Below, piece by piece: positions 23,434 to 34,739 of a DNA stretch of 64,000 nucleotides. Made by a program: the position numbers and the translations under genes. Numbering within the stretch: the stretch's first letter is position 1; every line of letters starts with the position of its first letter. Below the pieces are notes generated by a model. The model worked only from the letters and a program-made list of their open reading frames with translations, was not told the DNA's origin and ran no database searches. Source of the stretch: Paragonimus westermani (Eukaryota > Platyhelminthes > Trematoda > Plagiorchiida > Troglotrematidae); the NCBI GenBank assembly GCA_008508345.1, contig QNGE01000279.1:118854-182853 (forward strand). Reading direction: 5' to 3'.

Positions 23434-24483
23434 ATGACACGCACAAGATCCAGCGGTATAGGTGGATCGGAGGTATCGAGTGTTTGTGGTCGTTTCGGCT
23501 GCCGCATGACTGTTCAGAACGGTATGCAATGCCAGACGTGCCTAGACTGGTACCACTTTAAGTGTACTGGCCTCAGGGGGGACCAGTACGCCTTGCTCAC
23601 TTCTTCAAAAAAATCATTTATCTGTATGAGATGTCTCTTCCGAGATAGCTGCACCCCACTGAAGTCCACGTTAGATCCTCTACTCGCCACTTCGAGCGAG
23701 CGGAAGTCAGACGCGCGCAACCGTGGCTACAAGGTGTCTAAAGATATAAGCGCACAGATAGCCATGGTTGAAAAAGCCCTGAATGATACTCAGAGAACTT
23801 TATCTGACATGAAGTCCGAACTGAGTTCGTTGAACGAGTACATTGCCCTTGCCCTTCCAGGCGCTGCAGCTGCTCGCAAGGCAGTGGCTTTGTCCACTGC
23901 TCAAGTTGAGGAAGTCGCGACGAGCTTGAGTGACAGAGCACTCCGGGAGAAGAGGCTTGTTTTGTGGGGACGATTTCCGACTACACTCTCTCCAAGGGAA
24001 CAAACCAGAGCGGTGCTAAACGCTTGTTTCCCTCCAGAGCCTATAAAAATGGTTTCCGCCAGCAGACTTCGCTCCAAAGCTACCAAGAAGTCACTGGGAC
24101 TCCTTGTGACGTTACCCGCAAAGATCAGCACGGAGGAAGTACTGGAAAAAGCGGTTGAACTAAAGAAAAAGCGCGTTAACTTCGGGGGAGTTTCTCTAGA
24201 TCACTCACTGCATGGGCGGCAGAAGCGCTCTCAGCTTGCAAGAACAAGGTTTTGCATCAAGGCTGACCCCAAACTCCAGGCTAGAGTTAAGGTCCTTATC
24301 CCTGATGTCGAGAGGGGACCGGTGTCCTCGGACGAAGCACCCCAAGCACCCACTTCAGGGGCCACTGCCGCCATTTCATTGAAAAGACATGCGCCTGTGG
24401 ATATGCAAGAGGCCTTCCGTCTCCATCCCCAGTCTCTATGGGAGTCCCTAAAGGATCGGTACTTTGTCCATTGTTGTTTCTGA
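23434..24483 (+). CDS. CR1-like LINE ORF1 protein with PHD-type zinc finger
   Basis: A 349-codon open frame starting ATGACACGCACAAGATCC. Residues 18-67 carry Cys18, Cys23, Cys33, Cys36, His41, Cys44, Cys64 and Cys67, the C4HC3 spacing of a PHD-type finger (core [14 protein letters not shown]). Residues about 100-170 are rich in heptad-like hydrophobics (a probable coiled coil), followed by a basic block ([43 protein letters not shown]). PHD-bearing ORF1 proteins are known in CR1 elements, where ORF1 products bind element RNA. The last 30 or so codons are read out of frame across the deletion junction with ORF2, so the native C terminus is missing. Confidence 0.85.
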   Translation: MTRTRSSGIGGSEVSSVCGRFGCRMTVQNGMQCQTCLDWYHFKCTGLRGDQYALLTSSKKSFICMRCLFRDSCTPLKSTLDPLLATSSERKSDARNRGYKVSKDISAQIAMVEKALNDTQRTLSDMKSELSSLNEYIALALPGAAAARKAVALSTAQVEEVATSLSDRALREKRLVLWGRFPTTLSPREQTRAVLNACFPPEPIKMVSASRLRSKATKKSLGLLVTLPAKISTEEVLEKAVELKKKRVNFGGVSLDHSLHGRQKRSQLARTRFCIKADPKLQARVKVLIPDVERGPVSSDEAPQAPTSGATAAISLKRHAPVDMQEAFRLHPQSLWESLKDRYFVHCCF

Positions 24484-25326
24484 TCTACATCAATGATCTC
24501 CCCGAGTTGATCTCTAGCAACGTCCCCCTTTATACCGACGACTTAAAATATGGAACGCCTGTGACCCCAATGCATTGCAGATTGACCTTGATCGCATTAA
24601 GTGCTGGTCAGATGATTGGAGTCTCCCTCTAAACGAAAGTAAGTGTGCGCACATGTCACTCAGAGGAGACTCCGGGAACCTATTCGTGATACATGGTGCA
24701 CAAAGTGTAGTAGATATCACGAAAGTAGACCTCAAAAATGACCCAGGGATCTGGCTATCGTCTGGTTTGTCCTTCTCGTATCATCACCAGCTGGCCGCCA
24801 AAAGGGGTCTCATGACTCTCGGGATGATCAAACGAACCTTCCCCGGGATTGACAAGCTCGTCTTTCACACACTTCACAGAGTCTACATGAGACCATTGCT
24901 CGAGTATGCCAATCAAGTCGTCTACACCGATTTGAAGAAAGACATACTCGCCATTGAACGTGTCCAGCGAGTAGCCACCGAAATGGTCACTGGCTTACGG
25001 CATCTATCCTACGAGTCTCGCTTCGAAATTCTCGATCTTTATCCGCTTAAGTTTCGTAGACTCCGTGGTGACTTAATTTTTACACACTTTCTCTTTAGCA
25101 CAGGACTCGTGCAACGATTCTTCACCCTAGTAAGTGATAATAGTCGAAGAGGTCACGACAAGAAGCTCTTTAAGCTTCGACCTCGAACCTTCCTAAGACA
25201 ACGGTTCTTCTCTTACAGGGTTATCAACCACTGGAACGACCTACCACTAGAAAGTGTTAGCTGCTCTTCTAAGGATCGTCTCAGAGTGTTATTGGATTCT
25301 CACCTACTTAATAAACCGTTAAATTA
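24438..25326 (+). pseudogene. CR1-like reverse transcriptase, C-terminal half
   Basis: Frame one (24438-24560) encodes [19 protein letters not shown] and LYTDDLKYG, the RT active-site block with YTDD instead of YADD. After a frame change, 24575-25326 encodes a long uninterrupted tail: [68 protein letters not shown]-like, RRGHDKKLFKLRPRT and YRVINHWNDLPLE, all typical of CR1/Jockey RT C termini. Upstream RT motifs and the endonuclease are deleted. Confidence 0.85.
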
Positions 25327-25553
25327 ATAATTTATCCTGTTTTGCTAGATTATTATTTTACTCTGTTATTGGTACTTTCTGTAACCCTCAAGAGCGGTGC
25401 TACACCCTGTTTTCAATGACTGTCTTTCAGGTCAACAGAAAACCGCCGGACATCGAAACGAACAAACTGACTGGATCCGGGTAGATTGGGCCGCCAGCCT
25501 CGAGCCCGTGTACAAATCGCTGAAATCGCTGATTTGACCGTTCATTTCATCAA

Positions 25554-25952
25554 CTACATGAGGAAGGGTTCCAGTGATTTTGTGAATCGGTTGATAGTCA
25601 GGACGTGAGTTATATTGTTGGAGGTTGGCAAATAATCCACGATGTTCGACGTGCTTACTGCGAGGAAGTCGAGACCACTTGACCTTGAAATTGAGTTTGT
25701 TGACCAGTCACCTTGGATGAGGTTATTGTGCCGATTGAGTGATCGCACTTTGACCGACGGTCTAAGACAATACGGCAGTTTGACGATTGATACTCGGGTT
25801 ACAAGCAGAGGCACAAAGTTCCCGAACATAACTGGCTTTTCTTGCTCAGCGTCAGCCGACGCCTTTTGAGTTGAAAGGCAATCGATGAACACTGGGCGCG
25901 CGTGCTGGTTGACGTTGACCGTGTTAATGGGTGCACCCATTAACACGGTCAA
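25554..25952 (-). other. Unrecognised ORF, possible LTR-retroelement fragment
   Basis: 132 open codons on the minus strand. The C-terminal third (about residues 93-132: SSGLDFLAVSTSNIVDYLPT, then THVLTINRFTKS) faintly recalls either a retroviral-type protease or the start of a Gypsy integrase core, but the catalytic residues of neither are present. Treat as unknown. Confidence 0.25.
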
Positions 25953-25953
25953 C
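25914..25953. repeat. Perfect 40-bp palindrome
   Basis: Twenty bases and their exact reverse complement with no spacer, centred on GTGCAC between 25933 and 25934. It sits a few bases before the start of the next CR1 fragment. Confidence 0.95.
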
Positions 25954-26830
25954 GACCATGGTCGGATGACTGGAGTCTTTCTGTAAACGACAGCAAGTGT
26001 GCACCTATGTCGCTCAGTGGAGTCACCGGGAGCAGAAAGTGTAATAGATGTCGCGAAAATCGATCTTAGATAGGACCAAGTGATTTGGCCGTCGACTGGT
26101 TTTTCTTTCTCTCATCACCACCAGATGGCCCCCAAAAGGGGATTTGTGACTTTTGGGAAAACATTCTTTCCCGGCATGGACAGGCACACCTTTCGAACGC
26201 TTTGCTTGATCTGTACAAGACCACTGTTCGAGTATGCTAATCAAGTCGTTTACACTGGTTTGAAGAGAGATACTCGCCACCAAACGTGTCCGGCGTGTAG
26301 TCACCAACATGGTCACTGGCTTATGACATCTCTCCCACGAGTCTCGCCTCGAAATTCTTAATCTTTATCCACTTGAGCTTCGAAGACTGCGGCGACTTGG
26401 GTCTCACACACTGTCTCTTTAGCACACGACTGGTGCAACATTTCTCTACCCCAGCAGTTGGTAAAAGTCGACGGAGTCACGACAAGAAGCTCTATAAGCT
26501 TCGACCCCGGACCTTCCTTAGGAAACAGGTCTTTTTTTGCAGGGTTATCATCTATTGTAACGACCTCCCACTAGAGATTGTAGGCTACTCTTCTGGGGGC
26601 TTTTTCAAAGTGTTATTGTATTCCCACCTACTTAATAAGCTGTTAGATTAGTATTTTACTCTCTTCTGTTAGATCTTTATTCTGACTCGTTCTTGGTACT
26701 TTCTACAACCCCCAAAAGCGATGCTGCACCCTGTTTTCAACGACTACCTTCCGAGTCAACAGAAAGCCACCGGAAATCGAAACAGATAAACTGACTGAAT
26801 CCGGGTAATTTGGGCTTCCAGCCTCGAACC
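25954..26830 (+). pseudogene. CR1-like LINE RT tail, degraded copy
   Basis: Parallel to 24600-25500 in all three frames: SDDWSLSVNDSKCAPMSL at the start, PLFEYANQVVYTGLKR (about 26225), LFSTRLVQHF, RRSHDKKLYKLRPRTFLR (about 26470-26530) and the shared 3' UTR block at about 26785. Stops and frameshifts throughout. 5'-truncated. Confidence 0.8.
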
Positions 26831-26924
26831 CTTTTACACATGTGCTAATCGTTGTAAACAGATCACGGATGTTACGGTGATTACCAAAAGGAGGGTAAGA
26901 TTACTTAGATGAAGTTGTACGTAA

Positions 26925-27155
26925 ATGAAAACCATTCAAATCTGTACTCCGATCCCTAGAAGCGGTGCTGACGACTTCGGTAGGACGGCTGTTTCAGTGG
27001 TCACTAACTCTGTAGAAAAAGAACCGCTGCCTAAGAAGGGTCCGAGGACGAAAATTGAAAAGCTTCCTGTTATGTCCTCGCTGGACGTCATCATTCGCTA
27101 CAATGAAGATCTGTTCTACGAGACTTATTCTAAAGAAGAAGTGTACGAGAATTAA
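26925..27155 (+). other. Unrecognised 76-codon ORF
   Basis: A hydrophilic, lysine- and glutamate-rich open frame ending KEEVYEN. No motif, splice site or repeat identifies it; it could be chance or an exon fragment. Confidence 0.2.
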
Positions 27156-27479
27156 ATCACCGCGATGCCGTCAAAGTTCGAGCGAGTACAACTCAAGAGT
27201 TCCAAGTCGAGACGCGAAATATTGTCGGTCCTGGTCTACCGTGGTAGCCGCGCGCTGGAAACGCTCAACAGCTGATATGTATTTCTTAGGGCTAGTATAC
27301 ACGATCTGACTAGCATACTCAGGGAGCGGTCTTATATAAACCCCACAAAGCGTTTGAAACGTCTCCTGTGTATGCGGAGTAAAATGCGCCGTTATCTTCT
27401 AAGAGCGGCAAATCTCCTTACCTCTATCTCATGGTGATACGCGGGGTTAAGTTAGACGACAACCGGACGCTCAGTTCTT

Positions 27480-28440
27480 TTTTCAGGTCGATTTTTCTGA
27501 TATCTGTTGTGCTACACACTGTCAATCATGAAGGTATTGCCAGAATCTCCTCCGATTGCCATGTGAGCACACTTGTCATTTAGCGGGAGACTCCGATCAT
27601 CCGACCAACGCTTACTCGCGTCAAGTTCAATCTGTATTGTCCTGGGATCAGTGGTATTCCAGGTTTGTAGGCCGTCGGCGTATAGAAAGACGTTTTCGCA
27701 AAACAGAAATAACAGGACCTAGCACTGAGACTTGGGGAACTCCCGCAGAAATGGAAGAGGGAGATGAAAGGTCTGATATGGTTTCATCTCTGAAAGTTCT
27801 GTTGTCAAGAAATGTGACAGCCCAACGAAGAACCTCTCATTGAGTACCATAGGCTCCCAGCTTGCGTTTCAGGGGGCCGTGTGAAACGGTCAAAAGCCTT
27901 GGTGGAATCAAAGAAGATATCATCTGAGGTGAGGCCGTTTTCCTTGCCCTTCGTCAGACTGTTCATGAAAATGAGCATTTTTGTTATGCATGCCCGGTTA
28001 GAAAAGAAGCCATGTTGGGTAGAAAAGGTGATTTGATAAGAAGTGATTGAGGGTGTCATGCTTTAATAGGCGCTCCAGTATCTTGCACAGAATGCTAATA
28101 AGGCTGATTGGCCGATAGCTAGCCGGAGAATGCCGGTCACCCGCTTTAACTATGGGTGTGACCATCGCCTCTTTCCATGCGCTAGAGAGAATGCCAGTCT
28201 GGAATGTCTGCTTAAACAGCATTAGTGTGAACCACTGATGTATTGCTGTCTATGATGATGATGATGCTTAAGCAGCATATAAAGGGGTTCTGCCAGACTA
28301 GCTGCTGCTTCCTGAAGCATCCTTGGATGGATCTTATCAGGACTCATTGAACTGTTTGAATTAACCTTGAATGAAAGGTCTCCAACATCTAGCACAGAAA
28401 ACTCAGCAGTAACTATTGGTTGCTGGAAGTTCTGTAGCGG
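27480..28440 (-). pseudogene. CR1-like LINE RT N-terminal region, minus strand
   Basis: Reading leftwards from about 28400: SPDKIHPRMLQEAAASLAEPLYMLLK, then (after the RTE tail insertion) QTFQTGILSSAWKEAMVTPI, SPASYRPISLISILCKILERL (28140-28080), TQHGFFSNRACITKMLIF, FDSTKAFDR (about 27905, catalytic Asp block with D to S drift) and further broken RT sequence to about 27500. These are the early RT motifs that the copy at 24438 lacks. Confidence 0.8.
28223..28264 (+). mobile_element. 42-bp RTE tail insertion
   Basis: The tail gtgaaccactgatgtattgc plus a GATGATGATGA run, the same as the end of the RTE copy at 1073-1118. It is inserted into the minus-strand CR1 pseudogene and flanked by tgcttaaacagcat (28209-28222) and tgcttaagcagcat (28265-28278). 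This is an extreme 5' truncation of an RTE element, or a very short tail-only retrotransposition. Confidence 0.85.
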
Positions 28441-28851
28441 TAGGATAAGATGCCAGTTCTGTGTTGTGACGTTTTAGACTGCCTAGTAGTACTCCCTAAA
28501 TAACTCGGCCAGATGGAGTCTCTCAGTATGAATGAGGGAGGTTGCTGTTAGATCGTACCCTAAGATCCAGAGCCAAGTAGTTTAAAATGAGGGCGCTTTA
28601 TTCTATTTATTAAATTAAGTGTCATTTATTTGCGTTGATTGGTGTTCGCACAAAAGTGCTTTTTCCGCCGTTTTAAATCACATGGTCCACAATAAAACAG
28701 TTGAGGAAATACAGCTGCTTCAAACAGTCACTTCTTTATTTATGAAACCACCTCATGATTTCACAAACCTTCCTAGCCCTGAAGTGCGCCTAAATATAAC
28801 TGAATATCAACTTTTGCGGAAGTCGGTGCACAGTAATTCTTCATCCCAGTA

Positions 28852-29235
28852 GCTGATAACAGTCGAAAGAGTCGCGACAAAAATCCCTATGAGCTTCGAC
28901 TTCGGACCTTCTTCAGACAACAGTTCTTTTACAAAGTTATCAACTACTGGGACTACTTTCCATTAGAGGTTGTAAGCTGGTCTTCTGGGGACCTTCACAA
29001 AGTATTATTGGATTTCCACCTAATTAAGAAGTTGTTAAATTAGTACTTTACTCCGGTCTGTTCGATTAGTCCTTTGCTCTGTTCTCGGAACTCTGTAACC
29101 CCCAAAAGCGGTGTTACAAGCTGTTTTCATTGACTGCTTTTCAAGCTATCAGAAAACCTCCGGACATCGAAACAGACAAACTGACTGCGTCCGGATGTCG
29201 GGTCTTCAACTTCGAACCCGTGAACAAATCGCTGA
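28852..29235 (+). pseudogene. CR1-like LINE 3' end, short copy
   Basis: Encodes SRKSRDKNPYELRLRTFFR, then YKVINYWDYFPLEVVSCS and KVLLDFHLIKKLLN-stop (to about 29043), followed by the shared 3' UTR block at about 29165. Matches the ends at 25140-25500 and 26460-26800. Confidence 0.75.
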
Positions 29236-30639
29236 GGTCGCTTCAGGCTGCTTTCAAGTTGTTCAAGTCCTTACACTCAATGCAGTTGATTACGGTAGGT
29301 GAACGAACCTTGGGGACGAGTAAGAACGTAAATAATTAAATTCCGCATCATTTTGTTAGGCCGCCGTCATAACTTCTAAATCGATGGAGATACGAACAAA
29401 TGATGAATATGTACGTGGAACAAAGCGTCTACGACCAAGTTGTTTGAGCGATCGATATAACGGATGTCCGTCATGAACTGACCCAAGTGTTACGCAGTTC
29501 ACACGTGGTGACTCCACCATCGATTAGTGCTACTGATTATGCCACTTATCGGCACCAGGTGTAACCACGTTAGACTTCGCCGTGGTCCACTTTAGACTCT
29601 ACGAGATGACTGTAAGATGTGTATAGAGTGATTGTTGCCGACAATGCATCATCGTACGTGGTTTACCTGAAGCATATTGTGCTAAGGTGGTCCATGCGGT
29701 GAAAAATGTCTTTAAAAAAGTGGTTGTACATCGAGCGAAGGCTGGGCACAACAGGCCCGGTGCGTGTACAGGCTGCCAATTACTTCGTGTCTACAGTTAA
29801 TCGAAGAACCCCGCCTTCCGTGTACAACCCTGGTGCAAAGTTCTTTCTTAGATGTCTTTCTCTTTACCTAGAGCTCCTAAAAACACACTCCGCACCCACA
29901 TCCGGCATCATCCTTAGAAGTTACTTGGGAGGTGCAGAACACAAAAGAAACCACTATCGCTACTGAGTCATCACAGGTGATTCACATGCCTATCTCATTC
30001 CAGTCTGTATTTGAGATCACCCTGAGACTCCCGCAAAACACCGAAGGATATAGTCACGTTCCTCACCTCATTTACCACTCATAAAAACGGATGTCGATCG
30101 TAATATAATTGACATATCGCTCACTCCCACTGTGGGTTCTAAGTCCTCCTTCCTGATTTCTCATTATCCTTAGATTAATGTTTCACAACAAAATCCAAGA
30201 GATGGATATCGTTTGTCCCAGACACAGGCTGTAATAACGAACATCATTGAAACGTGACTTCAATATGATGTTCTCGACTCTTAAGTCGGCTTCGATGGCT
30301 AAACCCACACAGGGTTGACTGAACTCATGGACCAGGAGGAGGCTCATTACTTTCTATTCAAATCACTTGTAAGCTACTCAGGCCCAGAGTATTCTGGTTG
30401 CAACTTTCCTGGGATCGGTGCGGCATGAGATTCAGTGAGTTCGAACATGTCACATAAGCTTTGCTTTCTGAACAGGCCCAAGTGGTTTCAAAAACCGTCC
30501 ACCCGTTGGACGTTATGACGGGTTCATTTGATTAAGTATTAGGTGAATCGTGAGTATCACATGGTTGAACAGTCAGAAGAGATGTAACGAGCTTTTTTCC
30601 CCGGGAATAGCAGAAAACTTCTTCCGCCGACCCGTGGTT
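29236..30639. other. No gene recognised
   Basis: About 1.4 kb. One 86-codon plus-strand ORF (29706-29966) without motifs. Nothing else supportable. Confidence 0.45.
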
Positions 30640-32470
30640 GTACTGGCCGTCGGTTCAGTGTGAGTGAGACCATATGTGAAAAAGATGGTTCATTTGTCAC
30701 CAATGAATCGCACCTACTTGACAGATGGGCTGAGCGTTTTGAGAAACAGTTCAGCCGGTCTCAACTAGCCCATGTAGACGACGTAACTCGACTGGTCAGT
30801 TGTTGCGTTCCATATGGTCCATCGGAATCCGACATGATTTTGCAGCTTCATTTATTGAAGCGTATTAAGGTCCGTGAGCCAAATCTCCTCTTTCCAAGAG
30901 GTGTGAAGAGAGGTTGATATCGGAACTGACAAAATCCCTTCAGACGACTCAGGAAACTGAAGAGGCACTTTGTGGTTGATGCTTACCAACGTTAATCACT
31001 GTTTTCAAAACATGGACTTGAAATCTCTGTGGCAACCACGGGGGCATCAGTCTAATATCTGTTGCGTCCGAAGTATTCACTGGCTTTATTTTGCGTTGGC
31101 TTACTTAGCCCAGAACAGGTCAGATACGTGAAGTACAGGCAGAATTCCGATCCGATCAAAAGTGTGTTTATCACATTTTTACTTTGCAGCGCAGCATCAG
31201 CACGCTTATTGTCAACCGATGGCCGTGGTCTTTTTTGAACTAAAAGCTGCCATTGATTCGGTTGCCCGTAACGTTCTCTGGAACTGTATTTTTCGAAAGG
31301 GAGTACCAGGAAAATAAGTGGATCTGATGTGCTCACTCTGCAAACGAAGTGTGAGTTTGTAAACAGCTGTCTTGGGCGTTCATCACTTCTAGCGATGTTT
31401 TCAAGGATGTCAGATTTCAACCTTCCTGATCCATTTTTGTCATGGACGAAATTCTGGAAGGCGTATTTGAGGAATCCAGTAAGCCTGGTGTTGAGCTTTT
31501 TCCTGGCGCTTGGTTGACCGACGTGAAGTTTGCGAATGACACTGTCTTACTTAGCCCTTCTGCCGAAGTCATGCATACCATGCCGAACAAGATGAGTGAC
31601 CGGGCTGGTTTATATGGGATGTGCTTCACACCTTCAAAGTTCGGCGTCCTTCAAGATTAGGACATTCCCACTCCTACTTTCCTCACTGCAGATAGTCCGC
31701 TTGAGACTGTGAACAGTTTCACATACTTGGGTAGCACTATGTCGTCAGACTGTAATGTCTCTAATGGGAGATCAGCTAATTTTGCCAGGGCACGAGTTAT
31801 GTTCACCAACGTGCGCCATCTTTGCCATCGGAAAGACGTCCGGTTGTTACTGAAACGAAGAATGTACGTTCCCTTTTGCTCTGCAGTTCGGAAATTTGGC
31901 CTGTTCGCAATAAAAATGTCAACAGACTTGTGTTCGGCCATCGTTATCCCCGCCAATTAGTCCATGGCAGGTGGACTGATCAAGTGGGCAACACGGCCGT
32001 TCACGGGCGCGCATTCCGGGACTCTCGTCCTTTGCGATCGATTGGCCGACTAATCACATTGCACAGGCTGTGATAGTTGGGTCACGTACTCCGCATGCCA
32101 GCCCATGGATTATATTTCTAGGATTTATCTACTGAGACGATCAACGGTTGGGTAAAACAGCCTGGTGTCCAAGCAACAATATGGTCACGAAATATCAAGA
32201 CCCTGATTGTGACGTCGAGCAAAGTGGATAGGCGTCTCCTGCCTGACTAGGTCTTTCATGATCAATCCAATCGTTGGTTAGAAACGTTATCCGAGATGTT
32301 TGTTTGCCGCAATAGCGTACGTGCCTTTGTGCCATTTCTAGTTCTTGCGCTCAGTCTTCCTTTATTAATCCGCAACTTTTTAGTAACGTCTGAGATATGT
32401 TGAGGTGAGCGGCGGCCCGAGCCACACTACCTTCTGGTCACGCTCTTGGCTACTATGATTTTGATTATAT
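30640..32470 (+). pseudogene. RTE-type LINE copy, RT only, degraded
   Basis: Starts in the endonuclease-RT linker (SETICEKDGSFVTN, LLDRWAERFEKQFSR at 30660-30760), which matches EVICEVVGEPIHN of the copy at 34740-37180. RT blocks follow in changing frames: FVMDEILEGVFEESSKPG (about 31440), LTDVKFANDTVLLSPS (about 31515-31560, active-site block with FAND), GMCFTPSKFGVLQD, FTYLGSTMSSD (about 31720), FTNVRHLCHRKDVRLLLK (about 31800-31855). The 3' portion after 32050 still shows LGHVLRMP-like traces. No intact frame. Confidence 0.8.
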
Positions 32471-34739
32471 GTGTTAGCCTGGAAGTTCCCTCTTTTATTG
32501 TCCGTAACTGTGTGGGCCTTTTTGCCGTTTTTTAATTTTAAGTATGTATTCGAGTTGATTGGGAGGTGGATTTTGTTCAGTTGTCACCATTTATCCATGC
32601 TCAGTTTGCTCATGCTGAGATGTTCTGTGCATTATGTGGAACCACTCAGTGACTCCGGTTTACTCAATTGAGGTCCCATACTCTCTAAGAGCACTTGTAT
32701 GACTGTAAATACGTGTCATACGATACCCACCAATTTGCTCGTCAACTCATTCTACTCCAGTCAACTTGCTATTGACTATGCACTGTAGTTACACAGACTA
32801 TTTATGGTTATTCGGGAGGTAAGGCTTTCTTTCTATCCTAGTGTTAGAAGAACATGAAATAAAGCTCTGTTTACACAGTAGTTATCTTACTAGATGCATT
32901 TCTATCTGTCGTTGATTTCGGGTGATGGCTATTAAATGTATGCCACTAATAAGTGATCTAGTTATCTTGGTAATAAAGCTTCTGTCTGTAACAATAGGAC
33001 TAGTTACCAAGCTTAGCGTCGCGTGTCCAAATTCTGGGTGCTCAAAATGCTCGTGTTTGCACTTAAGCATTCTGAGGACTTTACCCACACGTCACTCGTG
33101 AACCCTCGCCAGTCATCTTCGCAGACTTGAATTGGTAACGTGCGGTCCAGCGCATCACGTGGCAATCACCCACCCTCCGCTATAGCCTGATGACTTGAAC
33201 TCAGCAAAAAAATGAAAATTCTATCTTCGTGGTTCTCAAAGCTGCATGTTTAAGCCTGTAGTCTGCTGATATATTTTGGGCCCAATAGTTTAAATTAAAG
33301 CGCATTAAGCTTCCTAAGTGTGTTGGTGTCCTTAACTTTGTTGAGGCAAGTACGGAATACTCGACTAGTTAGTATGCGTCACAAGCCAGGAAGGTTGTCA
33401 TATATCTTCTATCCTTTGGAGTTTGTGAAGTTTGCTGTTGTTTCTAGGCTGGATTCCGATTATGAAAAGCGTACTTACCAAATCCCGGTATTCGGGTAAA
33501 CGTGTGGGCTAACTCAACACCGCCGGACGCTTTCCCAGACTGCAGGTTGGAGAAAATCCTTCTACACGGGGGTTACTTGTGAAATAAGCGGGGTTCCTCG
33601 GACGAATAAGCACTCGCGGACAATGAGCGGTAGTACAACTGGGTGTAGTGGGTCCACGGTTAGCAGCCGGATCTCCTATAAAGTTCCATATGAGCTCTTT
33701 GACGATACTACGAAATGACGCATGTTGCCTCACTAAAGAAGGGTTTTGGTTGTCCCAACGAGATCACACAGGCTTCCAGACAGCATGCCGTCCGTATGGC
33801 GTACTAACATCTTCAGTCTCCGCCATCCATAGACAAACCTCGGCGATCACCGACTGTCATCGGTACGCAAGGTGTATCGAGTATCTTGAATAACTGGACC
33901 CCATTGGAGAGACTTATGAACCAATTTTGTCATCGGCCGATAGCAACAGGGGGCATGCGTCTCAATAGCTTTGTCTTTCCTGGACTCCTTGGATGGACAG
34001 ATGTACTGCATCAAATTCCCCTTCGTTGTTGAACCCCCGAACTGCTTTGCTGCTTCTGTAAACTTCCTGCAAGTTGCACTGGACATCCTGGGCCTGAGGG
34101 ACTTATGAACCGAACCGTTACTGGTCACTGGTCCCCGAAGGACTGCGAACTTCGCGCCTCGCGCCACTCCTTTGTGGGTTAGGCTCCTTTCAAACCAGAG
34201 GCTCCGGATGGGGCCTCTAAAGTCAACGCCCTTCTTCGGCCTGGACAATCTAGAGGTATTCTACCCTCGAAATTATGAACCTACAAAGTACGTTAGTTGT
34301 GAATTTGTTCCCGTCTTCCTATCTCGACCTTTCGGTCGATGTGTCGGCTCCTAGCTTTGCTCCTGTTTCACATTTTACTGCACCAAACCAAGTTGTCTCG
34401 TTTTCTTCCCTTTTTTCAAACCGTGTACTTCGTGACTCCCCAATCCCGACTTAGCGCACACATCAGATACGTACCTCGTCTGCCCGCTCACTACGGATGT
34501 CATAGCCAGAATGATAGCATGCCAAACACCAAGGTTCTTTTGTCTGAAGGACATTAGCCCCTACTCGCCCTTCGAACGTCACTTAAGCTTGCCACCTTCA
34601 GTGCTCATACACTTGTGCGAATGTCAGCAAGCAGTTCTTGCTTCTATTTTAAAGACCCTTGCCCAGGATACCTGTTGTATTGCTAAAACACTTCAGAATT
34701 CTAGCTCAGTGTAACGTATTCAATCTCCGTCAACCGCTT
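32471..34739. other. No gene recognised
   Basis: About 2.3 kb with minus-strand ORFs at 33509-33733 and 33847-34248 (133 codons, basic, no motif). The last few hundred bases may be the 5' part of the following RTE element. No host exon signature seen. Confidence 0.4.

Larger units (their letters stand above)
23136..25520 (+). mobile_element. CR1-like LINE with intact ORF1 and internally deleted ORF2
   Basis: From left: two tandem repeats of about 130 bp (23136-23395), ORF1 (23434-24483), then, overlapping the end of ORF1, the late part of a reverse transcriptase (24438-25326) and a 3' UTR. The endonuclease and first RT blocks are missing. An internal deletion has fused the tail of ORF1 directly to the RT segment that starts with GVPKGSV. 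The 3' UTR block aaactgactg-atccgg at about 25470 recurs at about 26785 and 29175, fixing the 3' end of the family. Confidence 0.8.

Noticed and set aside
33847..34248. 133-codon minus-strand ORF
   Set aside because: Basic, repetitive composition without motifs; it probably lies in the 5' region of the adjoining RTE copy. Not supportable as a gene.
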